64,000 nucleotides of DNA from Fluviibacter sp964498255 (GTDB lineage Bacteria; Pseudomonadota; Gammaproteobacteria; Burkholderiales; Rhodocyclaceae). The position numbers and the translations under genes were made by a program. The notes beneath the pieces were generated by a model. That model worked only from the letters and a program-made list of their open reading frames with translations. It was not told the origin of the DNA and ran no database searches. The DNA is taken from NCBI GenBank assembly GCA_964498255.1, contig CAZCGW010000003.1:77789-141788 (forward strand), written 5' to 3'. This document shows, piece after piece, positions 58,010 to 64,000 of the stretch (position 1 is its first letter; each line of letters opens with the position of its first letter).

Positions 58010-59458
58010 ATGGGTCAGGCGTTAGGATTAACAGGGTGCGGCCTCGGGCTCAGCTATAAAGCCTTACCGGCCGCATTCCATACAGACCTCACGCCGCAGC
58101 CCGTTCGGGCACCCGTACTCAAAGTATTAAACACAGCTCTGGCGCAAAGCCTGGGGCTGGATCCGGTTGCATTAGCAGCACCAGACGATATCAACCTGCT
58201 GGCAGGTAATACCTTTCTGCCAGAGCAACCTGCTATTGCCCAGGCCTACGCCGGCCACCAGTTTGGCCACTTCACCCAGTTGGGTGATGGCCGGGCATTA
58301 CTGCTTGGTGAGCTACAAACCCCCGAAGGCAAGCTGGTCGATATCCAGCTCAAAGGCTCCGGCCCCACACCCTATGCCCGCCGTGGCGACGGCCGCGCCG
58401 CCCTCGGCCCCATGCTCCGTGAATATCTCATCAGCGAAGCCATGCATGGCCTGGGCATCCCCACTACCCGCAGCCTGGCCGTGGTGGCCACCGGAGAACC
58501 CGTCTTCCGGGAAACCGCGCAACCCGGTGCCATTCTCACCCGGGTAGCCGCCAGCCATATCCGCGTAGGCACCTTTGAATTTGCCGCCACTCAGGGCACA
58601 GCAGAACTCAAAGCCCTGGCCGATTACGCCATCGGCCGGCACTACCCGCAGGTACGTAGCGAAGCCAACCCGTACCTCGCATTCCTCAAAGCAGTCATCG
58701 ACCGGCAAGCCGCGCTCATTGCCCGCTGGATGCAGGTAGGTTTTGTGCATGGGGTTATGAACACCGACAACATGAGCATTGCCGGAGAAACCATCGACTA
58801 CGGCCCCTGTGCCTTCATGGATCGGTACGACCCGGCCACCGTTTTCAGCTCTATAGACCGGCAGGGTAGATACGCCTACGGCAATCAGCCCCGAATCGCC
58901 CAGTGGAACCTCAGCCGACTGGCCGAAGCCTTGCTCCCCATTCTGAATGAAGATGAAGCCACCGCCCTGGAACTGGCGCAAAACGCCATCGGCGAGTACC
59001 CCGGCCAGTATCAGCATTACTGGCATAGCGCCCTGTGCCAGAAGGTGGGCATAAGCAACCCGGATCGCAACGCCATCCGCCTGGCCGGTGAACTGCTGGA
59101 ACTCATGTGGGAGGCCCAGGCAGACTTTACCGCCACCTTCAGCCAACTTACCAATAACCAATTAACCGATGAACCCTACGCAGATTGGCTTAGCTGCTGG
59201 CAGGCGGTTATCGAAAGCCAACCGGGCGGCCTACAAGCAGCACAGCAGATCATGAAGCAGGCTAACCCGGTGATCATTCCGCGCAACCACCTTGTGCAAG
59301 CAGCACTAGACGCCGCAGAAGAGAAGGGCAGTTTCACCCGCTTCGAAGAACTGGTCGCCGCCCTGCAAAACCCCTATGACCCGGCCCTGGTAGAAACCAT
59401 CTTTGCCAAACCACCAGAAGCCAGTGCAGCGCCCTACGTGACGTACTGCGGCACTTAA
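58010..59458 (+). CDS. selO: Protein adenylyltransferase SelO (YdiU)
   Basis: A 482-residue pseudokinase that transfers AMP, rather than phosphate, to Ser, Thr or Tyr of other proteins; E. coli SelO modifies redox proteins and responds to oxidative stress. Motifs include AYAGHQFGHFTQLGDGRA, VDIQLKGSGPTPYARRGDGRA, REYLISEAMHGLGIPTTRSL, VHGVMNTDNMSIAGETIDYG (metal-binding Asn/Asp) and the extreme C-terminal TYCGT. Cys in that tail is the position occupied by selenocysteine in eukaryotic SelO and probably forms a regulatory disulphide. It follows the small acidic gene after 5 bases. Its TAA stop begins the first copy of a hairpin repeat. Confidence 0.95.
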   Translation: MGQALGLTGCGLGLSYKALPAAFHTDLTPQPVRAPVLKVLNTALAQSLGLDPVALAAPDDINLLAGNTFLPEQPAIAQAYAGHQFGHFTQLGDGRALLLGELQTPEGKLVDIQLKGSGPTPYARRGDGRAALGPMLREYLISEAMHGLGIPTTRSLAVVATGEPVFRETAQPGAILTRVAASHIRVGTFEFAATQGTAELKALADYAIGRHYPQVRSEANPYLAFLKAVIDRQAALIARWMQVGFVHGVMNTDNMSIAGETIDYGPCAFMDRYDPATVFSSIDRQGRYAYGNQPRIAQWNLSRLAEALLPILNEDEATALELAQNAIGEYPGQYQHYWHSALCQKVGISNPDRNAIRLAGELLELMWEAQADFTATFSQLTNNQLTDEPYADWLSCWQAVIESQPGGLQAAQQIMKQANPVIIPRNHLVQAALDAAEEKGSFTRFEELVAALQNPYDPALVETIFAKPPEASAAPYVTYCGT

Positions 59459-59495
59459 AATAAATTTCAGAGGCTCATCTCCTGAGACTGTCGCC
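59458..59495. repeat. Hairpin repeat copy A at the selO stop
   Basis: A 38-base sequence starting at the selO stop codon (AAATAAATTTCAGAGGCTC...GACTGTCGCC). A second copy of almost identical sequence lies at 61189-61227, differing by about four substitutions and one missing base. This copy's arms are imperfect compared with copy B. It lacks a T tract, so a terminator is unlikely. Confidence 0.75.
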
Positions 59496-59536
59496 TGGTA
59501 GATTATTATTCATTAAATTTTTTTGGCTTAAAGTAA

Positions 59537-60376
59537 ATGTCTGTTCAATCTGCCATGTTTGAGAACCATGCGATTCGCCGTGTTTATGACGAGGAAACCG
59601 AAACATGGTGGTTTTCGGTGGTGGATATTGTCCAAGTGCTGACCCAACAGTCGGATTACCAGGCGGCTCGTAAATACTGGAACAAGCTAAAAGAAAGGCT
59701 GGTGAAAGAGGGTAGCCAACTGGTGACAAATTGTCACCAGTTGAAAATGGCAGCTGCTGATGGGAGGCAAAGGCCTACTGATGCCGCTACGGCTGAGACT
59801 CTACTTCGGTTAGTGCAGTCTGTGCCCAGTCCCAAAGCCGAGCCTATCAAGCTCTGGCTGGCCAAAGTCGGTTATGAGCGGATGCAGGAAATGGCTGATC
59901 CGGCCCGTTCACTGGATCGGGCGCGGTCCACTTGGCAACAGCACGGGCGCAGCGAAAAATGGATTCAGCAACGTATGACGGGGCAGGAAACCCGAAACAA
60001 ACTCACCGATTACTGGTCGAACCATGATGTGAAGCAGGGTGAAGAGTACGCCATTCTCACGAATCTGATCCATCAGGAATGGTCTGGTTTCAGTGTTAAG
60101 GAACACAAAGCCATAAAAGGATTGCAGAGTCAGAATCTGCGTGACCACATGAGCGAGGCGGAGCTGATCTTTACGGCACTGGCCGAACTTTCTACCCGAC
60201 AGATTGCGGAATCGGCGGAAGCAACGGGCCTGGTCGAAAACAGTGATGCCGCAAAGAAAGGTGGCCGTATTGCCAAGCAGGCACGCACTGCGTTGGAGGG
60301 TAAAACTGGAAAGTCGGTTGTGACGGGGGATAGTTTTTTACCTCCGTCGGGTAATACCCCCTCCCGTGCCGAATAA
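59537..60376 (+). CDS. Bro-N/DinD-like antirepressor-family protein
   Basis: A 279-residue protein. Residues ~10-110 match a Bro-N domain, the DNA-binding module of baculovirus BRO proteins and phage antirepressors: HAIRRVYDEETETWWFSVVD and LLRLVQSVPSPKAEPIKLWL. The rest (ETRNKLTDYWSNHDVKQGEE, HMSEAELIFTALAELSTRQI) resembles the C-terminal half of DinD-type DNA-damage proteins and ends in a low-complexity tail. Similar Bro-N proteins are widespread in mobile elements and host accessory loci. No phage genes surround it. It is the first gene of the block flanked by the two hairpin repeats. GC and codon use resemble its neighbours, so transfer, if any, is not recent. Confidence 0.8.
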   Translation: MSVQSAMFENHAIRRVYDEETETWWFSVVDIVQVLTQQSDYQAARKYWNKLKERLVKEGSQLVTNCHQLKMAAADGRQRPTDAATAETLLRLVQSVPSPKAEPIKLWLAKVGYERMQEMADPARSLDRARSTWQQHGRSEKWIQQRMTGQETRNKLTDYWSNHDVKQGEEYAILTNLIHQEWSGFSVKEHKAIKGLQSQNLRDHMSEAELIFTALAELSTRQIAESAEATGLVENSDAAKKGGRIAKQARTALEGKTGKSVVTGDSFLPPSGNTPSRAE

Positions 60377-60439
60377 CTATGGCAGCACTTACCGATTTGG
60401 TTTAGTCTAGGCCCCATTCACTGTATCGAGAAAAGCTAT

Positions 60440-60697
60440 ATGCGCCGTTATCTGCCATTGCTGTCCATGATTCTGCTCACCGCCTGCGGCACCACCGAAT
60501 ACCAGAAGACCATTGCATCGCCTTATCTGAGTTGCACCAACGAAGAGATCACCATCGAAGGCGAATCCGGTGGCTGGGGCACCGCACATGAAGGCTGGAT
60601 TGCCACCTGCCGTGGCCGTGGCGTGATCTGTGTAGAAAGCCGCGATAGTGGCGGTGGCTGTAACTACCTCACCAGACCACAGCCAGCCCCGCGCTAG
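60440..60697 (+). CDS. Small putative lipoprotein
   Basis: An 85-residue protein with a signal peptide ending in the lipobox ILLTACGTTEY, so the mature protein begins at Cys16 and is membrane-anchored. It contains four more cysteines (PYLSCTNEE, ATCRGRGVICVES, GGGCNY), which could form two disulphides in the periplasm. No known domain is recognised. The only hint of function is its place between the Bro-N gene and a cytosine deaminase. A GAGAAAAGC before the ATG is an acceptable ribosome site. Confidence 0.75.
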   Translation: MRRYLPLLSMILLTACGTTEYQKTIASPYLSCTNEEITIEGESGGWGTAHEGWIATCRGRGVICVESRDSGGGCNYLTRPQPAPR

Positions 60698-60720
60698 AAA
60701 TATCCCGCGGGTCGATAGCC

Positions 60721-61158
60721 ATGGACGCCTTTCTTCAAGCAGCCATAGAAGAAGCCAGAAAGGGCCTGGCTGAAGGCGGTATCCCCATCGGTTCCGTGCT
60801 GGTACACAACGGCAAGATCATAGGCAGCGGCCATAACCGCCGGGTACAGAAGGGTAGCGCCATACTGCATGGCGAAATGGACGCCCTGGAAAACGCCGGC
60901 CGTTTACCAGCCAGCGTTTATAAAGAGTCCGTGCTCTACACCACCTTGTCACCATGCCCCATGTGCACAGGTGCAATACTGCTTTACGGCATACCCAGGG
61001 TAGTAGTCGGTGAGAACCAGACCTTTAGGGGCGAAGAAGCACTCCTAAAAGCCCGTGGCGTTTCTGTTGAAGTCATTCAAGACCCAACCTGCATTGAACT
61101 GATGAAAGACTTCGTCGCCGCCAAACCCGAACTCTGGAACGAGGATATCGGGGTTTAG
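60721..61158 (+). CDS. Cytosine/nucleoside deaminase, fungal FCY1-like
   Basis: A 145-residue zinc-dependent deaminase. The HGE motif (ILHGEMDALENAGRLP) and PCxxC motif (TLSPCPMCTGAILLYGIPRV) bind the catalytic zinc. The sequence follows yeast cytosine deaminase Fcy1 closely over its whole length, including NAGRLPASVYKESVLYTTLS, VVVGENQTF and the C-terminal ELWNEDIGV; it is less like bacterial TadA and unlike bacterial CodA. Deamination of cytosine to uracil (or of a related base) is therefore the best guess. It follows the lipoprotein gene after 23 bases, and a second copy of the hairpin repeat lies 30 bases after its stop. Confidence 0.85.
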   Translation: MDAFLQAAIEEARKGLAEGGIPIGSVLVHNGKIIGSGHNRRVQKGSAILHGEMDALENAGRLPASVYKESVLYTTLSPCPMCTGAILLYGIPRVVVGENQTFRGEEALLKARGVSVEVIQDPTCIELMKDFVAAKPELWNEDIGV

Positions 61159-61188
61159 GCCTAATCCGGCTAGCAGAAAAAAATCAGT

Positions 61189-61227
61189 AAATAAATTTCG
61201 AGAGGCTCATCTGGTGAGACTCTCGCC
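61189..61227. repeat. Hairpin repeat copy B
   Basis: Second copy of the repeat, containing CGAGAGGCTCA / TGAGACTCTCG around a TCTGG loop (10 of 11 arm positions pair). It is 1.73 kb from copy A and in the same orientation. The pair brackets the Bro-N, lipoprotein and deaminase genes. Confidence 0.75.
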
Positions 61228-61281
61228 GAATACGATGACTCCATGCCCGATACCAAGGGTTAATACATAAGGAGCATCGTC

Positions 61282-61404
61282 ATGAAAAACCTCTTCGTCT
61301 GGATCGTACTCATTTCTACAGCAGCCCTGGGTGTTGCTGTTGCCGAGCCAAATGAGACTCTTGTCAGCGCATCAATTCGCAGCATGACTTTTATCATCTG
61401 TTGA
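61282..61404 (+). CDS. Short secreted peptide or truncated gene remnant
   Basis: A 40-codon frame starting with AAGGAG 7 bases before the ATG. MKNLFVWIVLISTAALGVAVA is a textbook signal peptide, but only 18 residues follow before a TGA at 61402, ending SIRSMTFIIC. That is too short for a usual secreted domain, so it looks like the 5' end of a gene cut off when the toxin-antitoxin pair arrived. A functional microprotein cannot be ruled out. Confidence 0.5.
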   Translation: MKNLFVWIVLISTAALGVAVAEPNETLVSASIRSMTFIIC

Positions 61405-61407
61405 TAT

Positions 61408-61422
61408 ATGATGGGACATCAT
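61408..61422. promoter_or_regulatory. Palindrome at the toxin start
   Basis: Perfect inverted repeat ATGATG-GGA-CATCAT covering the first codons of the toxin gene. HTH antitoxins usually autorepress by binding such sites at the start of their operon, so this is the best operator candidate. It may equally be chance. Confidence 0.45.
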
Positions 61423-61779
61423 GTTGAGGGAATCTCAACGCTGCTGGATCTCCATGAGCAGATCATTGATCAAGGTGGTGGATACTGGATCAAGATCGAA
61501 GCATGGCAGGTGCCGGCAACAGCCGATATCCCTCACGGCGTAAGGTACTCGCTAACGCTGCATGAGCCTTATGGCAAGAGAATTCTCGGCTATGACAACG
61601 CTCATGCAGTTAAACCTCCCGGTAAAAGCCGGTTCTCGGGTAAGCGGCTACCTTACGACCACAGGCACCGGCACGCCAGCGACAAAGGTGTGCCCTATGA
61701 ATTTCAAGATGCGCATCAGCTACTTTCGGACTTTTTTAAAGAAGCTGATCGGGTTCTAGAAGAGGTAAGGCAATCATGA
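61408..61779 (+). CDS. DUF6516 toxin (TumE-like) of a type II toxin-antitoxin pair
   Basis: A 123-residue protein. The segment GGGYWIKIEAWQVP, then GVRYSLTLHEPYGKRILGYDN, followed by a basic His/Arg loop (LPYDHRHRHASDKGVPYEF) and LLSDFFKEADRVLEEV, match the DUF6516 family, whose member TumE is a growth-inhibiting toxin. The DHRH motif is the likely active site of a nuclease. The gene starts without a visible Shine-Dalgarno sequence, only 3 bases after the stop of the short peptide, and its stop overlaps the antitoxin ATG by 4 bases (ATGA). Confidence 0.75.
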   Translation: MMGHHVEGISTLLDLHEQIIDQGGGYWIKIEAWQVPATADIPHGVRYSLTLHEPYGKRILGYDNAHAVKPPGKSRFSGKRLPYDHRHRHASDKGVPYEFQDAHQLLSDFFKEADRVLEEVRQS

Positions 61780-62123
61780 AATCACTTGTCATCGGCATCA
61801 TGCCCCAGGAGCGTATTCGAGAACGGATGCTGGCTATCGCCAAAGGCGAGCACAAGCCTAAAGCAACAGAGCCGCGTATCTGGTTTACCTCAATGCGATC
61901 ACTAGCCGAAGTACTCAGCGATGAGAATAGGGCGCTACTCAAAGTCATCCAGGACGCACAGCCCAATTCGATCTCATCTCTTGCTCATATGACTGGACGT
62001 AAACCTGGAAACCTTTCTCGCACCCTCAAAACTATGTCGAACTATGGCTTTGTGGAGATGCGCCGGGAAAATCAGCATGTGCGACCAGTAGTAAAGGTAA
62101 CTGAGTTCAGGATAGTCGTCTAG
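61776..62123 (+). CDS. HTH antitoxin (HVO_A0114/MarR-like)
   Basis: A 115-residue DNA-binding protein. The N-terminal half (VIGIMPQERIRERMLAIAKGEHKP; EPRIWFTSMRSLAEVLSDEN) is the segment seen in HVO_A0114-type regulators next to DUF6516. The C-terminal winged helix is LAHMTGRKPGNLSRTLKTMS with wing residues YGFVEMRRENQHVRP. It is coupled to the toxin by a 4-base overlap and probably neutralises it and represses the operon. It converges on the helicase gene with 17 bases between. Confidence 0.75.
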   Translation: MKSLVIGIMPQERIRERMLAIAKGEHKPKATEPRIWFTSMRSLAEVLSDENRALLKVIQDAQPNSISSLAHMTGRKPGNLSRTLKTMSNYGFVEMRRENQHVRPVVKVTEFRIVV

Positions 62124-62140
62124 TTACGAATGTGTCGGTT

Positions 62141-64000
62141 TTAAAGCTCTTCGATTCCAAGTTCTTTAAGGTAGTTGAATATTGGGTCGTAGAAGCTTGA
62201 ATCTCTCGTTGGATCAAGATCATCACCTGGCGGTATAACGATAACCATCCCTTGGCGTGCACGTGTAAGTAGGACTCGATAAGCATTTTTTAGGTACATC
62301 TGTCGGTGTTGCAACTTTATTCTCTGCCATTTTTTGCCAACAAAAGATTTGTATTCCCAATCGTCCTCGGTATATCGCAAATCAGCATCCCACACGACGC
62401 AAGCCCAGTCGAGTTCAAGGCCTTGGACATGGAACTCTGTTGCTACGTCTTCCAAGTAATATGATGAGCGAACATCGTCCTTGTCATCCAGAAACCAATG
62501 AATTGGATCCATGGGTGACTTAACGTCGATAGCATGTGGCTTTAGACGCTGAGCCTGTGATGAGACAACGATGCCAAATCGTTCGTTACCGCGTGCCTTT
62601 TGTCGTAACCATTGTTTTGCTCTGGTCAGGTCTCGTGTGATCGTAATTGGGTAGCGATCATTCACCTGCTTGAGGGTTTCTCGTGCTTGTTCAATATCTC
62701 TATCTAGAAGATGTTTGACGAAAGAAGATACGTGTTCTGCTCTGAACGATCTCATAGAGATTGCAAGATGCAAATCTTCATTAAAAATTACGTTAGATCT
62801 TTCTTTGAAAAGGTCGAGAGCCTTCCCAGCCCCATATTCTGAATCGTGAATATGTGGGGAAATATGTACTTCCCATTCCCGGAAATGATCATGCATTGCA
62901 TTCAACCACTCGCCAATGCCAGCCTCGCCGGTGTTAATTTCTTGGCCGCCTCCAACCAAACAGACGATGACTGCCCAGTCTGGGTGGCGATCAAGACAAG
63001 AAATTAAAAACTCTGGTTCAGAGCGATTGAAGTTTGGCCGACCTTTTTTGCGGGCCATAAATTGTGTGGTTTGCTCCTTTGTCCAAGCTCGTTGCGCTTC
63101 GTCGAAAATAACAACATGATCAACGGGTGGTTTTGGGTCTGCCAAATAGGCATCACGAAAATGGTGGACGTTCTGAATGAATGCCTCAACAGCTTTCTTA
63201 GCTTCACCTTTTCTGAGTTTTTCACCTATTGATTTCATGCGAGCTACTTTATCCCTTGCTAATGCTTCTCGCAGAACGGAGACCAAAGGTCCGTTGCCAG
63301 AAAGATAAACGCTATGGAGATCGCTATCTGAGTCCATGTGCGATGTTGCAACATCTAGGCCAACAAGTGTTTTCCCGGCTCCAGGGACGCCGGTAATAAA
63401 ACAGATGGCTTTTTTACGTTCAGATTTTGCCCGTTCGATCAGATTTGATATTGCTACTGAGGTGCGTGCCAGATTCTTTTCTCCAGCATCGCTACGGGAT
63501 AGCTCGGCAACAGAATGGCTCCCATATAGAGCAGATGCTGCCTCTATGATCGTAGGAGTAGGTCGATAGCGACCCGCCTCCCAGCTGATTGAATCAATTT
63601 TGTTGCCATCGGCAAATTGAAGAGCAGCATTAATGATGTTGTTGATTTGGTCAGGTGATGCATGGATAGGATACAGAACACCATCATCATGATGGCTTGT
63701 TGTAACTGGGCTGGCGATTCCTTTAGTGTTCGTTGCAATAAGAATCGGGGCTATTACACATGTATGGCTAGGTTCATGGAAGTTCTTAAGGTCTAAGGCG
63801 TAATCCCATACCTGATCTAGTGCATATCTATTGAACTCACTTTCCCCAACTTTGAATTCAATGACAAAGATCACATGGTCGATCAGAACGAGAACGTCAA
63901 TTCGTTTGCCTAGCCGTGGTACTACGAATTCTAAAAAGATACATCCTCTTTGGCTGTATGGCTTCAGCTCGGATTGGAGTATTTGAATTTGCGAGACCCA
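62141..64000 (-). CDS. Nuclease-helicase: PD-(D/E)XK-like segment with DUF2075 ATPase (5' end outside window)
   Basis: The frame is open to the right edge, so the N-terminus is missing; 619 residues are visible. The first ~55 visible residues carry D-x12-ExK of a PD-(D/E)XK nuclease: KRIDVLVL (Asp at 63896-63898) and VIEFKVG (Glu 63857-63859, Lys 63851-63853). A DUF2075-type SF1 helicase/ATPase follows, with Walker A GVPGAGKT (~204-211), Walker B VVIFDEAQRAW (~296), the ISMRSFR segment, FHVQGLELDWACVVWD and a motif VI-like NAYRVLLTRARQGMVIVI. DUF2075 proteins are frequent in defence islands. The gene is visibly AT-richer than its left-hand neighbours. A GTG at 63874 is an internal codon, not a proven start. 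Confidence 0.8.
   Translation of the reverse strand, partial: WVSQIQILQSELKPYSQRGCIFLEFVVPRLGKRIDVLVLIDHVIFVIEFKVGESEFNRYALDQVWDYALDLKNFHEPSHTCVIAPILIATNTKGIASPVTTSHHDDGVLYPIHASPDQINNIINAALQFADGNKIDSISWEAGRYRPTPTIIEAASALYGSHSVAELSRSDAGEKNLARTSVAISNLIERAKSERKKAICFITGVPGAGKTLVGLDVATSHMDSDSDLHSVYLSGNGPLVSVLREALARDKVARMKSIGEKLRKGEAKKAVEAFIQNVHHFRDAYLADPKPPVDHVVIFDEAQRAWTKEQTTQFMARKKGRPNFNRSEPEFLISCLDRHPDWAVIVCLVGGGQEINTGEAGIGEWLNAMHDHFREWEVHISPHIHDSEYGAGKALDLFKERSNVIFNEDLHLAISMRSFRAEHVSSFVKHLLDRDIEQARETLKQVNDRYPITITRDLTRAKQWLRQKARGNERFGIVVSSQAQRLKPHAIDVKSPMDPIHWFLDDKDDVRSSYYLEDVATEFHVQGLELDWACVVWDADLRYTEDDWEYKSFVGKKWQRIKLQHRQMYLKNAYRVLLTRARQGMVIVIPPGDDLDPTRDSSFYDPIFNYLKELGIEEL

Noticed and set aside
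1..64000. CRISPR arrays, rRNA, tRNA, riboswitches and insertion sequences
   Set aside because: No regularly spaced direct repeats, no transposase frame and no recognisable RNA gene were seen on reading both strands; a covariance-model search would be needed to exclude small RNAs.

Overview
This window looks like chromosomal DNA of a betaproteobacterium with a moderate GC content (by eye a little above 50%). The gene order supports this: a SpoU-type rRNA methyltransferase, ppsR and ppsA; smpB back to back with ratA-rnfH, a DUF4124-like gene and guaBA; gloB divergent from a methyltransferase followed by rnhA and dnaQ; and the rnm-yciO-M50 protease-trpS-scpAB-rluB and rimP-nusA-infB-rbfA-truB-rpsO-pnp runs. 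I cannot name the genus; a Neisseriales-like relative is only a guess. Genes are tightly packed and no intergenic gap exceeds 300 bases. I see no rRNA, tRNA, CRISPR array or transposase.

Layout. 0-5 kb: rRNA methyltransferase, then the PEP synthase module, in which a GntR-type regulator lies between ppsR (divergent) and ppsA (downstream) and is flanked by two identical ATTGGTATTACCAAT palindromes. 5-10.5 kb: a TRIC-family membrane protein, smpB, ratA-rnfH, a small secreted protein and guaB-guaA. 10.6-14.7 kb: an OsmC-YcaO fusion protein followed directly by a radical SAM protein with an unusual CX4CX2C cluster motif, a candidate two-gene modification system. 14.7-23.6 kb: housekeeping genes (tag, ArsC-like, tex, dnaQ, rnhA, gloB, bamD, rluD, pgeF). 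23.7-27.8 kb: a ZIP metal transporter and polyhydroxyalkanoate genes phaC, phaB and phaR with recognisable regulator sites. 27.8-34.3 kb: a TetR-controlled RND multidrug efflux operon with an AcrR-like operator. 34.3-41.9 kb: shikimate-kinase-like protein, rimO, an FAD-linked dehydrogenase, sdaA with an amino-acid permease, an Hsp33 homologue that has lost all four redox-switch cysteines, and a gamma-carbonic-anhydrase-like protein. 42-57.6 kb: the rnm-to-rluB cluster and the translation/RNA-decay cluster up to pnp, then dksA. 57.7-59.5 kb: a small acidic orphan protein in front of selO.

The last 4.5 kb (59.46-64.0 kb) is an accessory block of different character. It starts exactly at the selO stop with one copy of a ~39-base hairpin repeat; the second copy lies 1.7 kb further on. 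Between the copies are a Bro-N/DinD-like protein, a small lipoprotein and a cytosine deaminase resembling the fungal FCY1 enzyme. After the second copy come a 40-residue secreted remnant, a DUF6516 (TumE-like) toxin overlapping an HTH antitoxin, and a large protein running off the right edge that joins a PD-(D/E)XK nuclease-like segment to a DUF2075-type helicase ATPase. This is the part most likely to hold a defence or mobile system.

The strongest leads are the OsmC-YcaO/radical SAM pair, the cysteine-less Hsp33, the nuclease-helicase plus toxin-antitoxin block, and the well-defined operators in front of gntR-ppsA, phaR and the efflux operon. All functional assignments come from motifs and gene order read by eye; no database search was run.
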